A stretch of 64,000 nt of DNA from an uncultured Owenweeksia sp. (GCA_937146805.1 CAKZRR010000010.1:1-64000); one strand, 5' to 3'. Counted from the stretch's first letter, positions 49,633 to 60,265 are shown. Notes: generated from the letters alone by a model not told the origin. Made by a program: numbers and translations.

Positions 49633-50880
49633 ATGAAAGTGAAAAAGTATTTGTTATTAGGTTTAGTAGTATTGAGTTCTGCTTTACACGCCCAATGGTC
49701 GGTTATCGACTCTATGGTGGGAGGCACCTTTGAGGCCATTCATTTTGTAAATGCCGATACCGGTTTTAGCTACCACAACCGCACTTTGCGTAAAACTCAA
49801 AATGGTGGTCAAACTTGGGATTCGGTGGGTATTCCCTTTTCGGGCGAGTTAATGGATTTTACTTTTACAAGCCCCGATACTGGCTATATAGTGGGGGGTG
49901 CTTGGTTTCCGCATGCCACCCATTTTTCCAATGCTATTTTAAGAACCACAGATGGCGGCCAAACGTGGGATTCGATATTGGGCGATTACAAATCGGGTCT
50001 ATTTAATAATTTGGCAGCCGTAGGCCCCTTGGAGTATTATGTAGCGGGCAATAATTGGTTTTTACACAGCGATAATGGTGGTTTAAGCCACGATACCTTA
50101 AGGCCTTCTAGTTTGTCAAATGAGCAATATTTAAAAGTAAGGTTTAATCACCCCGATACAGGCTATGTATTGGCCAGCCATAGTTTGGGTTTAAACCAAG
50201 TAGTAAAACAATTGTATAAAACTACCAATGGGGCCCAAAATTGGCAGAGTGTATATAACGATACCTCAAGCTGGGGAGCTATGGATTTTGTATTGAGCCC
50301 CAAAGGTGAGATTTACCTTTGCGGAGACTTTGGATACTTGCTGTATTCTAAAGATGGAGGCGCAAACTGGCAGTCCTTTCCGTTTAACAACCCCGTACAA
50401 AGTTTATACGAATTAGAGTTAGTAGATGGAAAATTGTTTGCTATTGGCACCGATGGTTTGGGGCAAGAATCCTTTATCTTTAAATCAGAAGATAAAGGCG
50501 TTACATGGCAAACTGAATTTGTTTCCCAACCTTCGTTTAGCACCTTTCGAGATATCAGTTTTCCAACGGCTGCTGTAGGTTACACCATTTTGGAAGATAG
50601 AATATACAAAGGCGCTACCTCGGTTACTTTGCCCGAATCCCGCCATAGCGTTTTTACAATGTACCCCAACCCAGCGGCTCATCAAGTTTTTATTAAACTA
50701 CAAAATAAGGATGATGCTGCAATAACGCTTTACAATACAGCTTTGCAAAAAGTGGGCAGCTATACGGTAATGGGGCAACCTTTGTTGGAGATAAACGTAC
50801 ATCACCTTACAAGGGGTTTGTACTTTTTAAAAGTAGAACAGAGCGGTCATCAATTTTACCAACAGCTTTTAAAAGAATAG
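49633..50880 (+). CDS. YCF48-like beta-propeller T9SS protein
   Basis: 415 aa. Signal peptide 'YLLLGLVVLSSALHA'. Residues about 25-325 contain repeated BNR/YCF48-type blades ('LRKTQNGGQTWDSVGIPFSG', 'ILRTTDGGQTWDSILGDYKS', 'LLYSKDGGANWQSFPFNNPV', 'SEDKGVTWQTEF'). The C-terminal 75 residues are a type A sorting domain ('FTMYPNPAAHQVFIKLQNKD', 'LTRGLYFLKVE'). It is probably a surface or secreted protein with a binding propeller; the ligand is unknown. Followed by a strong bidirectional terminator. Confidence 0.85.
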   Translation: MKVKKYLLLGLVVLSSALHAQWSVIDSMVGGTFEAIHFVNADTGFSYHNRTLRKTQNGGQTWDSVGIPFSGELMDFTFTSPDTGYIVGGAWFPHATHFSNAILRTTDGGQTWDSILGDYKSGLFNNLAAVGPLEYYVAGNNWFLHSDNGGLSHDTLRPSSLSNEQYLKVRFNHPDTGYVLASHSLGLNQVVKQLYKTTNGAQNWQSVYNDTSSWGAMDFVLSPKGEIYLCGDFGYLLYSKDGGANWQSFPFNNPVQSLYELELVDGKLFAIGTDGLGQESFIFKSEDKGVTWQTEFVSQPSFSTFRDISFPTAAVGYTILEDRIYKGATSVTLPESRHSVFTMYPNPAAHQVFIKLQNKDDAAITLYNTALQKVGSYTVMGQPLLEINVHHLTRGLYFLKVEQSGHQFYQQLLKE

Positions 50881-50915
50881 TAACATCATTTTCTTTGGAG
50901 GAATAAAGGGGTAAC

Positions 50916-50947
50916 AAAAACGGGCGGCTAAAAAGCCGCCCGTTTTT
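50916..50947. terminator. Bidirectional terminator
   Basis: Perfect 14-bp arms 'aaaaacgggcggct' and 'agccgcccgttttt' around AAAA, with A and T runs at either end. It separates the YCF48-like gene from the convergent 1513-aa gene. Confidence 0.93.
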
Positions 50948-50985
50948 GAGGTAAAGTATGTTTCCAAATGAATGGCACTATGCCA

Positions 50986-53900
50986 TTAGTTTTTACTAAA
51001 CTTTAATGTGATTGGGGCATTAGTGTCTCCTTGCACCTGCAACCAATACATGCCTTTGGCTAAAGCCGATATATCAATTTTTAGAGCTTTGTTGGCTGTT
51101 AATTCACTTTGCCAATCCTTAATCAAAGCCCCACGCTGATCGTATATGCGAAGACTGTGTGACCCGTTTAAGCTTGCTTGTAAAAATATTTCGGGTGATG
51201 CCGGTATGGGGTATATACGAGCTTGCAGGGCGGTGGCTTGCAGTTCATTAATACTTACGTTATCACAAGCGCCATTTATTTTTTCTACACATACGTCATC
51301 TATGGCCCAGCCTTCGCCATTTATACTTCCGTTAGAGGCAAACCTGAATCTAAATTGAACACTGTTAGAAGTATATTGTTTAAAGCTAGTGCGGGCTTTT
51401 TTCCAGCCATTTGATTGGCCGCTAAACCCGGGCTGTACCGCGTCTAATGATTGTACATGGCGCGTGTTATACCATAAGGTGTCTCCGTATTTACCTAGCA
51501 ATTGCCAAGTGGCTCCAGAATCTATACTATAATCCACCAAACCACCGTCAAACTGGGCTTCGCTATCCATAAACTGCCAAAAACTAAGCTCGTAGCAGCT
51601 ATCAGGTGCTATAGGATAAAAAGAACTGTATAGGTAAGCATTTTGCAATGGTCCATAGGTGCTATCAGCAATATACCATGCTTTGCTTCCACCATGAGCA
51701 CCTGTTAATAGTAGTTTGTTTGGTGTGCCGTAATTCCAAGTAGAATCGTAAAAGCCTGTTATCGGATTGAAATCTAGATAAGCTCTATCGTTTTCAAAAG
51801 TTAAACAACTGGGTAGATTATTTACCTCGCTTAAATAATAAATATCTACTTGCAGGGTGTCGTCTTTTTCCTTTTGATCCTTCCAGCCATTGGGTTTAGA
51901 GGTTACAATGGTTAACTCATCTGTTGCAGCCGTAAGACTTAAGGGCGTGTTTAAGGTGATAAATCGAGATCTACCTGTATCTATGGAATTAAAGTTTAAG
52001 GTTTCAGATAGCAATAAAGTTCCTTTGTTGTAAATGCTTACCTCTGTTTCTTGTAGAGGCGCAGCCGCTGAATTTTTAATTCTTACCGCCACCGTGTTAC
52101 TGCCTACTTTAGGCGGGCCACTAGTAAATTTAATGGCAAGTGGTGCAGCCGAATTTTGCTTAGGTACATAAATTTCAAAGTCATCAATTGCCCACCAACT
52201 GCCCGAGCCACCATTGGCTATGAAACGAAACATTTTGGCATCCGAGGCTTTATAGCCATTTAGAGGGTAGGTAGATTCAATCCAACCATTTGATTGCGAT
52301 ATGAAACCGCGATTACTTGAAGACATTAAACCGACCCAGTTTTTACCTCTAATATTCTGATCGTATAGAACATTCCAAACGCCATTATTCAAAATTTCTA
52401 CGCGTCCATTAATATTAGTGCTACTCGTAAAATCAAATTGGTGACGAATGCGAAGCTCTGCATGATATACGGTATCCAATCCCGTAAACCGGGGAGTCAA
52501 GAAGTTCTCGGCAAATTGGCTGCTATTGAGTAAGGTAGTGTCTAGATTAGTAGCCGCACATCTATTACCGCTATAGGCACTGGTGCCCTTGTAACTGGGC
52601 GGTCCAATTTCCCAAACACGGTTTTTACCACTTACTAAAAAGTCGCTGTTACAGATTTCAAAATCATTGAAGTAGGGAATGTTAACCTCGGGAGTTACAT
52701 AAAATGATTTGTAGAGCGTATCATTAGAAGCCAGCTCATCACTCATAGTTTCTATCCAGTAGGCGGCTTGATAAATTCCTCGAGGGAGTGCCTGGCTAAA
52801 TACAAAGTTGCTAAAAGAAGCCTGCCCGGCTAAGTGCAAATTGTTAGACAATATCAGTACCGAATCGCTGGAGGCTAAAACTACTGGAGCTAGGGGGTTA
52901 CAAGTATTTGTGAAGCTTGCTTTTAGTGTGAAATAGGTATTATTTAAAGTGCCATTTTTCCAACAGGTATATTTGGTTTGAACACTGGCTAAAGATGTGG
53001 TACCTATATCCATTCTTCCTCCTGAAACATAACGTAGCGCAATGTCTTTTGCCGTGGCTTCTCGTATAATAACATCATCAATAAACGCCCAATTAGCAAT
53101 GGATGTTGGTGCATCCAGAATGACAAATGCTATTTCTATTTGTTTTCCGGCATAGGCCGCCAAAGAAATTTGTTTGGCCATTAGAGGGTCTTTATAAACT
53201 GTTGTGGCAACATTAATTGTAGTTTGGATTGCCCAATCTTGCCCAGTTTCTCTAACCCAAACTCTTAAAATAGTGCCTCTAGTTGACACCATAAAATCTA
53301 GTACTGGGTTGGTAACACCCGTTAAATCAATACAATTTGATTGAAATTTGGTTGAGGGATAGCCAGCGCTCTGGTTACCTCCGTAGTAAACCAAGCATTT
53401 TCCATCTTTGCCATGGCCTCTAAGAATTCCATCAATGTAATCATTCTGGAAGCCTTCTTCCACTAGCCAGCCTTCATTCGTGCCTAACCTATCTTTATTC
53501 AAAACCCAAGCTGCATTGTTAGTTGAGCCACTATTTTGATTGTTTTTGGGCGTAAAAGCCTCAAAATTTAAATGATAAGGAAATGAGGCGATAGCTGCAC
53601 CGTTAAGTATGGGTATTTCTAAAACAATAGTATCTGTGCTTTGATCGGCATCTCCTGTTAATTCACTCCATATTTTGAGTTGATGACTTTGTGCTCGGCT
53701 AAAACTAAGCGCTTGACTAAATGTAAATAGGGAGGTATCGGTTAATGCAAGATTTACAGTGGTAAGCGTGTCTCTAGCAATTGGCCCATTGTCAAGTTGG
53801 TAAGCCATGGGTACACTATGTAGGGTATCATTACCTCCGTTTTGTATATCAACTTTAATAGGAATTGCGCCTAACCCTATGCATGAAGAAAAGTCCAATC

Positions 53901-55527
53901 CAGGGTTTTTTAAAACAATAGCATCTACTGGATGTGCTTCTATTAAGGAGATATTGTCAATAGCTACGTCTGAGGTGTATGGGTTTCCTCCCGTATTTCG
54001 AGCCACGATTCTGATTTTCACAATTTTTCCTGCAAAAGGCTCTAAACTCACAATGGCTTTTTTCCAAGGGTCTGATTTGTACAGATGTTGTTGTCCGTTA
54101 ATCGCATAAAGGTCCATCCAATTTGGGCTTGCGCCCGAAGAGGTATCAATTCGAATTTTTAATGAATTAATTTTGCTGCCATACATGTGATAGTCAAAGG
54201 ATAGGATTTTGGCTGAGGAGCTGGTTAAGTCAATGCAAGGGAGGTCAAAAGCCGTAACACTGTTAGCTTGCCCATAAAATTCGCTGTATAAATAAGTGCC
54301 GCTGGTAGAATCAATCCCACCATTTGGCCCCGTATTGTTTGCAGCAGTGGCCCCGCTTCGTACCGACCAACCATAGTTGAGGTTTGCGGTTGGAATAATG
54401 TTATAAAATTCATCGGTTGGCCAAGTCCCTCGTACTAATGGGTTTCCTCCGTTACCAGTGCCCGAAACCCATTCTGTTCCTTCAAAGTTTTCTGACCAAG
54501 GGAAACTGTTTATTAGCGCATGTGCTTTATTACAGGGGCCTGATTGGCACTTAGACGGTAGTTCTTTAAAGTAAAATTGTTGAAACCCGGTATCGGGGAA
54601 AGAGCGGACATTGCCACAAGTATCATAGGCCGCTATACGCCACTGAACAGTATCGTTGGGTTGGTAATTGTTAAAGGTATATTGATATAAATTGCTAGAT
54701 ATGGTGCTCATAGTACTATCGTACTTTGTAACGCCATTTACTATTTCTGTTATCCCTACAGAATCAATGACAGTGTTATCAGTAATAATAAAACTTTGGT
54801 TTCTACTAAAGGTGGGTTGGTAACCTAAACTACCGCTAAGCACTTCGTTCTGGCAATTGGTAGAAGACGAACTATCAAATGTTATTTGTGGTTTAATTTG
54901 CTCACAGGGTAATGAGTATACCTCTATGTTATCAATAAACCAACCGGCTGCAGCAGGTGTGCTTGAGGTTGGAAAAAAGACTATGAATTTTACTTTTACT
55001 TGAGAAGAGCCAATTGAGGTTATTGGATTTTTTGCATAATCAGTAATGTCAAAAAGTTCTCCTTTCCACCAACTGTTACTTGGCAGTGAAGAAGAATCGG
55101 CCCATTCTGGATAGGAGTCTTTATCAAATTCATTGAAAAAATTGGTAGAGGCTCCAAAATAATCAGGGACTCCTATTTTCGGATGCCAATAACTACCATT
55201 ATTCCTTGAAACTTGAATATAGCAATGCCCAGTTGGAATTATATGGGCAATATGATCAAAGTTTAGATAGACTCTTCCGGCACCCATGGTGCTAAAGGCG
55301 GTTGTGGTAAACTCTATCAAAGAAAATGAAGAGGATACCCTAGAGGCATGAAAGGAACTATTACCAGTAGTTGACACGGTAGTGGTTTCGTTCCATCTAG
55401 TGGGGTTTTGGGTAGTTACACTATCACCTCCCAGTATCCCGTCAAAGTTTTCGTGAAACAAAACCGTTTTTTGCGCAGTCATTAAAAACGAAGCCAGCGC
55501 TAAAATTGTAGTAATAAATATTTTCAT
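50986..55527 (-). CDS. Giant T9SS-secreted multidomain protein
   Basis: 1513 aa. Signal peptide 'IFITTILALASFLMTAQ'. The body contains at least five jelly-roll/MAM-like or choice-of-anchor J modules, seen as repeated 'WFIDNIEVYS', 'DVAIDNISLIE', 'WAFIDDVIIRE', 'WWAIDDFEIYV' and 'GWAIDDVCVEK' ends. The last 80 residues form a type A sorting domain ('ARIYPIPASPEIFLQASLNG', 'LAKGMYWLQV'). It resembles adhesin-like surface proteins; carbohydrate binding is inferred only. It lies 12 bp after the 510-aa gene and is the last of a four-gene minus-strand run. Confidence 0.85.
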   Translation of the reverse strand: MKIFITTILALASFLMTAQKTVLFHENFDGILGGDSVTTQNPTRWNETTTVSTTGNSSFHASRVSSSFSLIEFTTTAFSTMGAGRVYLNFDHIAHIIPTGHCYIQVSRNNGSYWHPKIGVPDYFGASTNFFNEFDKDSYPEWADSSSLPSNSWWKGELFDITDYAKNPITSIGSSQVKVKFIVFFPTSSTPAAAGWFIDNIEVYSLPCEQIKPQITFDSSSSTNCQNEVLSGSLGYQPTFSRNQSFIITDNTVIDSVGITEIVNGVTKYDSTMSTISSNLYQYTFNNYQPNDTVQWRIAAYDTCGNVRSFPDTGFQQFYFKELPSKCQSGPCNKAHALINSFPWSENFEGTEWVSGTGNGGNPLVRGTWPTDEFYNIIPTANLNYGWSVRSGATAANNTGPNGGIDSTSGTYLYSEFYGQANSVTAFDLPCIDLTSSSAKILSFDYHMYGSKINSLKIRIDTSSGASPNWMDLYAINGQQHLYKSDPWKKAIVSLEPFAGKIVKIRIVARNTGGNPYTSDVAIDNISLIEAHPVDAIVLKNPGLDFSSCIGLGAIPIKVDIQNGGNDTLHSVPMAYQLDNGPIARDTLTTVNLALTDTSLFTFSQALSFSRAQSHQLKIWSELTGDADQSTDTIVLEIPILNGAAIASFPYHLNFEAFTPKNNQNSGSTNNAAWVLNKDRLGTNEGWLVEEGFQNDYIDGILRGHGKDGKCLVYYGGNQSAGYPSTKFQSNCIDLTGVTNPVLDFMVSTRGTILRVWVRETGQDWAIQTTINVATTVYKDPLMAKQISLAAYAGKQIEIAFVILDAPTSIANWAFIDDVIIREATAKDIALRYVSGGRMDIGTTSLASVQTKYTCWKNGTLNNTYFTLKASFTNTCNPLAPVVLASSDSVLILSNNLHLAGQASFSNFVFSQALPRGIYQAAYWIETMSDELASNDTLYKSFYVTPEVNIPYFNDFEICNSDFLVSGKNRVWEIGPPSYKGTSAYSGNRCAATNLDTTLLNSSQFAENFLTPRFTGLDTVYHAELRIRHQFDFTSSTNINGRVEILNNGVWNVLYDQNIRGKNWVGLMSSSNRGFISQSNGWIESTYPLNGYKASDAKMFRFIANGGSGSWWAIDDFEIYVPKQNSAAPLAIKFTSGPPKVGSNTVAVRIKNSAAAPLQETEVSIYNKGTLLLSETLNFNSIDTGRSRFITLNTPLSLTAATDELTIVTSKPNGWKDQKEKDDTLQVDIYYLSEVNNLPSCLTFENDRAYLDFNPITGFYDSTWNYGTPNKLLLTGAHGGSKAWYIADSTYGPLQNAYLYSSFYPIAPDSCYELSFWQFMDSEAQFDGGLVDYSIDSGATWQLLGKYGDTLWYNTRHVQSLDAVQPGFSGQSNGWKKARTSFKQYTSNSVQFRFRFASNGSINGEGWAIDDVCVEKINGACDNVSINELQATALQARIYPIPASPEIFLQASLNGSHSLRIYDQRGALIKDWQSELTANKALKIDISALAKGMYWLQVQGDTNAPITLKFSKN

Positions 55528-55539
55528 CTGTAAATAGGA

Positions 55540-57072
55540 TTAGAGTTTTTGAAAGGAACTTACGTGTTGTATGTTTTCGCCATTTAGGCTTATAAAATAC
55601 AAGCCACGCGGAAGTGCTTCTATATCAATTTGGTTGTTTTTTTTGCTAAGCCATTCGGTTTTAACCGGGCTCCCGTTAGCGGTATAAATGATAGCTTCTA
55701 CTTTTCGTGTATCGTAAGGCGCGGCTATGTATAGTTGATTGGAAGCCGGGTTGGGGTAAATTTTAATATCGGTAATTGGTACGCTTCCTTCCAAGCCAAT
55801 ACCGGTGGTGCAATTGCTTAGTGTTAGGCGAATGCTATCACCCGCATTTAGTGGTTGCCCGCAGCTGTTTAGCAAGGTGTTTAAATCATTTCCTAATCTA
55901 GATACCAAGGTGAGGGTATCATTAAACCACATAGGTTGATCTAGCTCAAGCCAAAAGGAAGTGCCTACAAATATCCAGCTTGGGCTAGAAAAACCGGCAG
56001 CTACAATGGGTACCAACGAATCTTTAGAGTTGTAAAGCGCAAAGTCCGACCCATCTTTGGCCAAAGTTGATAAATCCATAGGGAAACCTACATCAATGGT
56101 AAGAATACTATCGTAGCATGACAACACCTTAGTGCCTGCCAGCTTGTTCACTTTAGTGGATAGCCAAGTGGAATCAAAGCTAGTACAGCTGGTGGTAAAG
56201 TGATACTCTAGATCTACACCTATAGAACCTACAGGAATAAAATACGTGCTGGCCGCATCATAACGATACTCGAATATGGTAACACGTATAACATCGGTTT
56301 CGGGCTGTGTAGCGGTAAAACGTATATTACCACTGTGGTGATTAAATAGTATGGGAGCAGTAGTTGTAACAGGAGTATCAATACTGTAACCTGTGGCAAA
56401 ATCTATAGCAGTTGGTGTGCCTCCGCAATTACCATTTAAGGGGTCTGTAAACTCGTAATAGATGCTGTCACCATCTGGTTCTGTTGCTCCGTAGGATAGT
56501 AAAAGGGGTCTATTTATACACAAGTTTAAAAATTTAGGGGTTACGCTTTTTGGACTACTGTTGGGTCCTAACGTGTTGTTTAATGTGGCTTCAAAATAAA
56601 AGGTAGGTGCAGCCACTAAATTGTCGTTTGGATTGCGGCAGCAAAGACTAAACGAAAAAGTGTAATTTACACATAAACCTTGTAAGGTAACATCCTTTGC
56701 ATAATGGTATTCCTCATGCACCACGATGTTACTAGCATTTGAATCTATACAACTAGTGTTAAAGGGGGTAATAATACTACCCGGTACTGAGCCTGGTAGG
56801 GTGTCTAAAGGAGCAACTTGATCTTGAATATTAATTAATGGAAGGGAAACATTCATGCTAGCAAAGCAGCCAGACGTGATACAAATCGTTCGAGGTCCCG
56901 TACCTATCGTTGCTCCTGTAACATCTCGATAGATTTTAAGATGAATACGATATTCGTATGGATTTTGGCTATCACCAATAAACTCGTACCAAATTTCGCC
57001 ACCAGACATGTGGCTGGCCGAAGCGGAACCAAGAATACTAAAAAATGCGATGAGGGTAAATAACTTTTTCAT
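55540..57072 (-). CDS. Tandem T9SS surface protein 3 of 3
   Basis: 510 aa from the ATG at 57072, which begins 'MKKLFTLIAFFSILGSASAS'. The track's extension to 57225 would run into the end of the neighbour gene and lacks a signal pattern. After the signal comes 'HMSGGEIWYEFIGDSQNPYE', 'YRIHLKIYRDVTGATIGTGP', the N-terminal module of Bacteroidota secreted proteins, then a beta-rich middle and a type A sorting domain ('ITDIKIYPNPASNQLYIAAP'). It is a paralog of the two genes upstream. Function not known; probably surface exposed. Confidence 0.82.
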   Translation of the reverse strand: MKKLFTLIAFFSILGSASASHMSGGEIWYEFIGDSQNPYEYRIHLKIYRDVTGATIGTGPRTICITSGCFASMNVSLPLINIQDQVAPLDTLPGSVPGSIITPFNTSCIDSNASNIVVHEEYHYAKDVTLQGLCVNYTFSFSLCCRNPNDNLVAAPTFYFEATLNNTLGPNSSPKSVTPKFLNLCINRPLLLSYGATEPDGDSIYYEFTDPLNGNCGGTPTAIDFATGYSIDTPVTTTAPILFNHHSGNIRFTATQPETDVIRVTIFEYRYDAASTYFIPVGSIGVDLEYHFTTSCTSFDSTWLSTKVNKLAGTKVLSCYDSILTIDVGFPMDLSTLAKDGSDFALYNSKDSLVPIVAAGFSSPSWIFVGTSFWLELDQPMWFNDTLTLVSRLGNDLNTLLNSCGQPLNAGDSIRLTLSNCTTGIGLEGSVPITDIKIYPNPASNQLYIAAPYDTRKVEAIIYTANGSPVKTEWLSKKNNQIDIEALPRGLYFISLNGENIQHVSSFQKL

Positions 57073-57157
57073 GGTTAGATAAGGGTTTTGTACGATGTAA
57101 ATGTAAGGTTTTTGATCTATTTTTTTTGTTGCCTGAAAGGTAAATGCTGCAGCTAGG

Positions 57158-58681
57158 TTATTCCTTTTGAAAAGATTGTGCCTGCTGTATGTTTTCGCCT
57201 TTAAGGCTGATAAAGTATAAACCACGGGGTAGGTCTTTTATATCAATACGGTTATCTGTTTTACCAAGCCATGTAGTTTTAATGGGTTGACCACTGGCTG
57301 TGTAAATAGTGGCCTCTACTTTACGGGTATTGTACGGAGCGGCTAAATAAAGTTGGTTAGTGGCGGGGTTGGGGTAAATGGTAATATTTGATGGTAAGTG
57401 ATTTTGGTTTAGGCCAATACCTGTTGAACAAACATTAACCACCATTTTGATACTATCACCTTCAGCTAAGTGATCACCACAAAGAGTGTGCAACGTATTT
57501 TGGTCACTCCCTATTTTTGATACCAATGTAAGGGTGTCATTATACCATAACTTATGATTCAACTTAATCCAAAACCTACTGCTGGGGCCAAATGGATAGA
57601 GATCTTCTCCCGCCTCAATAATAGAAAGTAACGAGTCTTTGGAGTTAAATAGCTTAAAGTCAGATCCGTCAGTAGCTAAGGTTTTAAAATCTAGCAAGGT
57701 GCCCGTTGCTATGGTTAGTTTGTCTTCGTTGCAGGGCAAGTGGTTCATTTGGCCAGTTCCATTTATAATGGTAGTAAACCAGGAGGTGTCCTCTGCCATA
57801 CATGCCGTTTCAAAATTCAGATGTAGATCAAGCATAGAGGTGCTTATCTGATGCCAAACACCATTGTAATAGCGGTACTCATAAACGGTAAGAGCAATGG
57901 TTACACTTTGTGCGTGAGATGGTGTAATCCAAATAGGAACTTTTAAGGGATTGAAAGCTGTGGTGTCTTGAGTAATCAAGGGAAAATTGGCGTTGTATCC
58001 GGTTTTATAACCAATATTTATTCCGGTTGAATCACAGTTACCCGTTAATGGATTGGTGAATTCATAGCGAATGCTATCGCCATCGGGTTCAAAAGCATAA
58101 AATAACAACGGACTGGGCTTGTTGGTACAAAAATTAAACACCAAGGGGCTAATTATTTTGGAGCCGTGGTTGGGACCTATGTAATTGTTTAAGGTAGTTT
58201 TAATGTAAAAGTTGGTGCTGTCCAATAAATTATCGCTGGGCTTTCGTAAACCAGCGCTGTAAGCAAAAGTATAATCTTGACAGTTTCCAGGTAAAGAAAC
58301 ATCAGCTGCGTAATTATACACCTCGCTAAATAGCAATGATGAGGGGCTGGTTGTATCACAGATTAAGCTAAGTGGAATTATATAGGTGCCTGGAAGGCTG
58401 CCGCTTAGTGTATCTAATGTTCCAATTTGATCAAAATAGGGTTTAAAAGGCATACTAATGTTAGTGTCTGCAAAACAACTGGATGTTATGCAGATGGTTG
58501 CAGGGCCTAAGCCCAGGGTGTCACCTGCTAAATCTCTGTAAAGTTTTAGATGAATCCGGTATTTGTTAGGATTTGCACTGTTGCCAACGTACTCATGCCA
58601 AATTTCACCACCTGATAAGTGATTGGCAGATAATGAGTTTGTAATGATGAAAAATGCGATAAGTGTAATTAGCTTTTTCAT
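57158..58681 (-). CDS. Tandem T9SS surface protein 2 of 3
   Basis: 507 aa. It starts 'MKKLITLIAFFIITNSLSAN' and has the same layout as its neighbours ('HLSGGEIWHEYVGNSANPNK', 'LFYAFEPDGDSIRYEFTNPL', sorting domain 'ITIYPNPATNQLYLAAPYNT'). The middle is the most diverged of the three (for example 'NGTGQMNHLPCNEDKLTIAT'). It lies 60 bp after the first copy and 85 bp before the third. Confidence 0.85.
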   Translation of the reverse strand: MKKLITLIAFFIITNSLSANHLSGGEIWHEYVGNSANPNKYRIHLKLYRDLAGDTLGLGPATICITSSCFADTNISMPFKPYFDQIGTLDTLSGSLPGTYIIPLSLICDTTSPSSLLFSEVYNYAADVSLPGNCQDYTFAYSAGLRKPSDNLLDSTNFYIKTTLNNYIGPNHGSKIISPLVFNFCTNKPSPLLFYAFEPDGDSIRYEFTNPLTGNCDSTGINIGYKTGYNANFPLITQDTTAFNPLKVPIWITPSHAQSVTIALTVYEYRYYNGVWHQISTSMLDLHLNFETACMAEDTSWFTTIINGTGQMNHLPCNEDKLTIATGTLLDFKTLATDGSDFKLFNSKDSLLSIIEAGEDLYPFGPSSRFWIKLNHKLWYNDTLTLVSKIGSDQNTLHTLCGDHLAEGDSIKMVVNVCSTGIGLNQNHLPSNITIYPNPATNQLYLAAPYNTRKVEATIYTASGQPIKTTWLGKTDNRIDIKDLPRGLYFISLKGENIQQAQSFQKE

Positions 58682-58741
58682 GATTTAAGGTTTGTTTTGC
58701 TAGGTTGATACTGGGCTTTACAATCTCTGCTGGTATTAAGG

Positions 58742-60265
58742 TTACTCCTTTTGAAAAGATTGTACCTGCTGTATGTTTTCGCCTTGAAGGCTGATAAAGT
58801 ACAGGCCGCTGGGAAGCGCTTCTATATCAATGCGGTTATCTGTTTTACTAAGCCAAGCAGTTTTAATAGGTTGGCCATTGGCCGTGTAAATAGTGGCTTC
58901 TACTTTACGGGTATCGTATTGAGCGGCTACATAAAGTTGGTTGGTGGCTGGGTTAGGGTAAACTTTAACATCGGCAATCTGAATTGCTCCTTCTAAACCT
59001 ATCCCAGTGCTACAATTATCTAAACTCAGTAAAATACTATCACCTGCTATTAGTGCTTCACCACAAACATTCAGCAAAGTATTTAAGTCGTTTCCTACTC
59101 TCGAAACCAAGGTTAAGCTATCGTTAAACCAGAGTGGACTACTGAGTTTAAGCCAAAAGGAGGTGCCAATGTATTGGTTATTGTTTCCACTAAACCCTGC
59201 TGCTACAATAGGAATCAAAGAATCTTTAGAGTTATAAAGCGCAAAATCAGAACCATCAGGCGATAAGGTGTTTACATTTACAGGGAATTTAATGTTTATA
59301 GTAATAAGGCTGTCGTAGCAGGATAGGATTGTAGCACTATCAAGCCCATTTATTTTGGTAGATAACCAAGAAGAATCAGGAGGAGAGCAATTGATGAAAT
59401 TATATTGCATATCAACAGCGCTAGAACCTACGGGTATTCTGTAGTTGTTGTTCGTATCTATACGGTACTCTGTGATGGTTACCCGTAAATAAACCTGCTC
59501 GGCCTGTGTGGGTGTAAAATATATATTTCCGTTGTTATGATTAAAGTTTAAACTTCCGTTTACGGTTAATGGGGTATCTACAACATATCCCGAGTCTAAA
59601 GCTACTGGGTAACCAATATTGGGGCACGACCCAGTAAGTGGATTCGTAAACTCATAGTATAGGCTATCGCCATTGGGTTCAATGGCACCATAAGTTAACC
59701 GGGTAGGTTGATTAACACATAGGTTTGTAATTTTAGGAACAACACCCCTTGGGCTAGTATTTGGGCCTAACGTGTTATTTAACTTGGCATCAATATAAAA
59801 AGTAGGGGCATTAACTAAATTATTACTTAGGTTCCGCGAAGCCTGAGTATAGATAAACAAAAAATCAGAACAAACCCCGGGAAGTGTTACTTCACCAGCA
59901 AAGTGTAGTTCCTCAAGGCCTAGTAATGAGCTAGCGCTGGAATCTACACATCCGGTTTTAATGGGTAGTATAAGAGACCCAGGTATGTTTCCGGGCAGTG
60001 TGTCAAGCGGAGGTATCTTATCAATGAGTAACTTTAAAGGTAGGTTTAGGGTGGTTGATGAAAAGCAACTAGACCTAATGCAAATTATTTTGGATGTAGG
60101 CCACCCCTGGATATTATTTCGATGAATTTTAAGATGAATTCGGTATTTGTAAGGGTTTAAGCTATCTCCTATGTACTCATACCAAATTTCGCCACCGGAT
60201 AAATGACTGGCTGATATTTGGCTAGTTACGCTAAAAAAAAAGATAAGAACTAGTAGCTTTTTCAT
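58742..60265 (-). CDS. Tandem T9SS surface protein 1 of 3
   Basis: 507 aa from the ATG at 60265, giving the signal 'KLLVLIFFFSVTSQISA'; the track's 20 extra residues precede the signal and overlap the promoter. Module 'HLSGGEIWYEYIGDSLNPYK', 'YGAIEPNGDSLYYEFTNPLT' and the sorting domain 'VKVYPNPATNQLYVAAQYDT'. It is first in the run and has a TATCTTTG box 24 bp ahead. The three are tandem duplicates with roughly half their residues shared. Confidence 0.85.
   Translation of the reverse strand: MKKLLVLIFFFSVTSQISASHLSGGEIWYEYIGDSLNPYKYRIHLKIHRNNIQGWPTSKIICIRSSCFSSTTLNLPLKLLIDKIPPLDTLPGNIPGSLILPIKTGCVDSSASSLLGLEELHFAGEVTLPGVCSDFLFIYTQASRNLSNNLVNAPTFYIDAKLNNTLGPNTSPRGVVPKITNLCVNQPTRLTYGAIEPNGDSLYYEFTNPLTGSCPNIGYPVALDSGYVVDTPLTVNGSLNFNHNNGNIYFTPTQAEQVYLRVTITEYRIDTNNNYRIPVGSSAVDMQYNFINCSPPDSSWLSTKINGLDSATILSCYDSLITINIKFPVNVNTLSPDGSDFALYNSKDSLIPIVAAGFSGNNNQYIGTSFWLKLSSPLWFNDSLTLVSRVGNDLNTLLNVCGEALIAGDSILLSLDNCSTGIGLEGAIQIADVKVYPNPATNQLYVAAQYDTRKVEATIYTANGQPIKTAWLSKTDNRIDIEALPSGLYFISLQGENIQQVQSFQKE

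Noticed and set aside
53807-54109. Plus-strand ORF of 100 aa inside the 1513-aa gene
   Set aside because: Antisense shadow of a clear multidomain secreted protein.
57073-57225. 51-residue N-terminal extension of the 510-aa T9SS protein
   Set aside because: It precedes the signal peptide, runs into the end of the upstream gene and is not matched in the paralogs.
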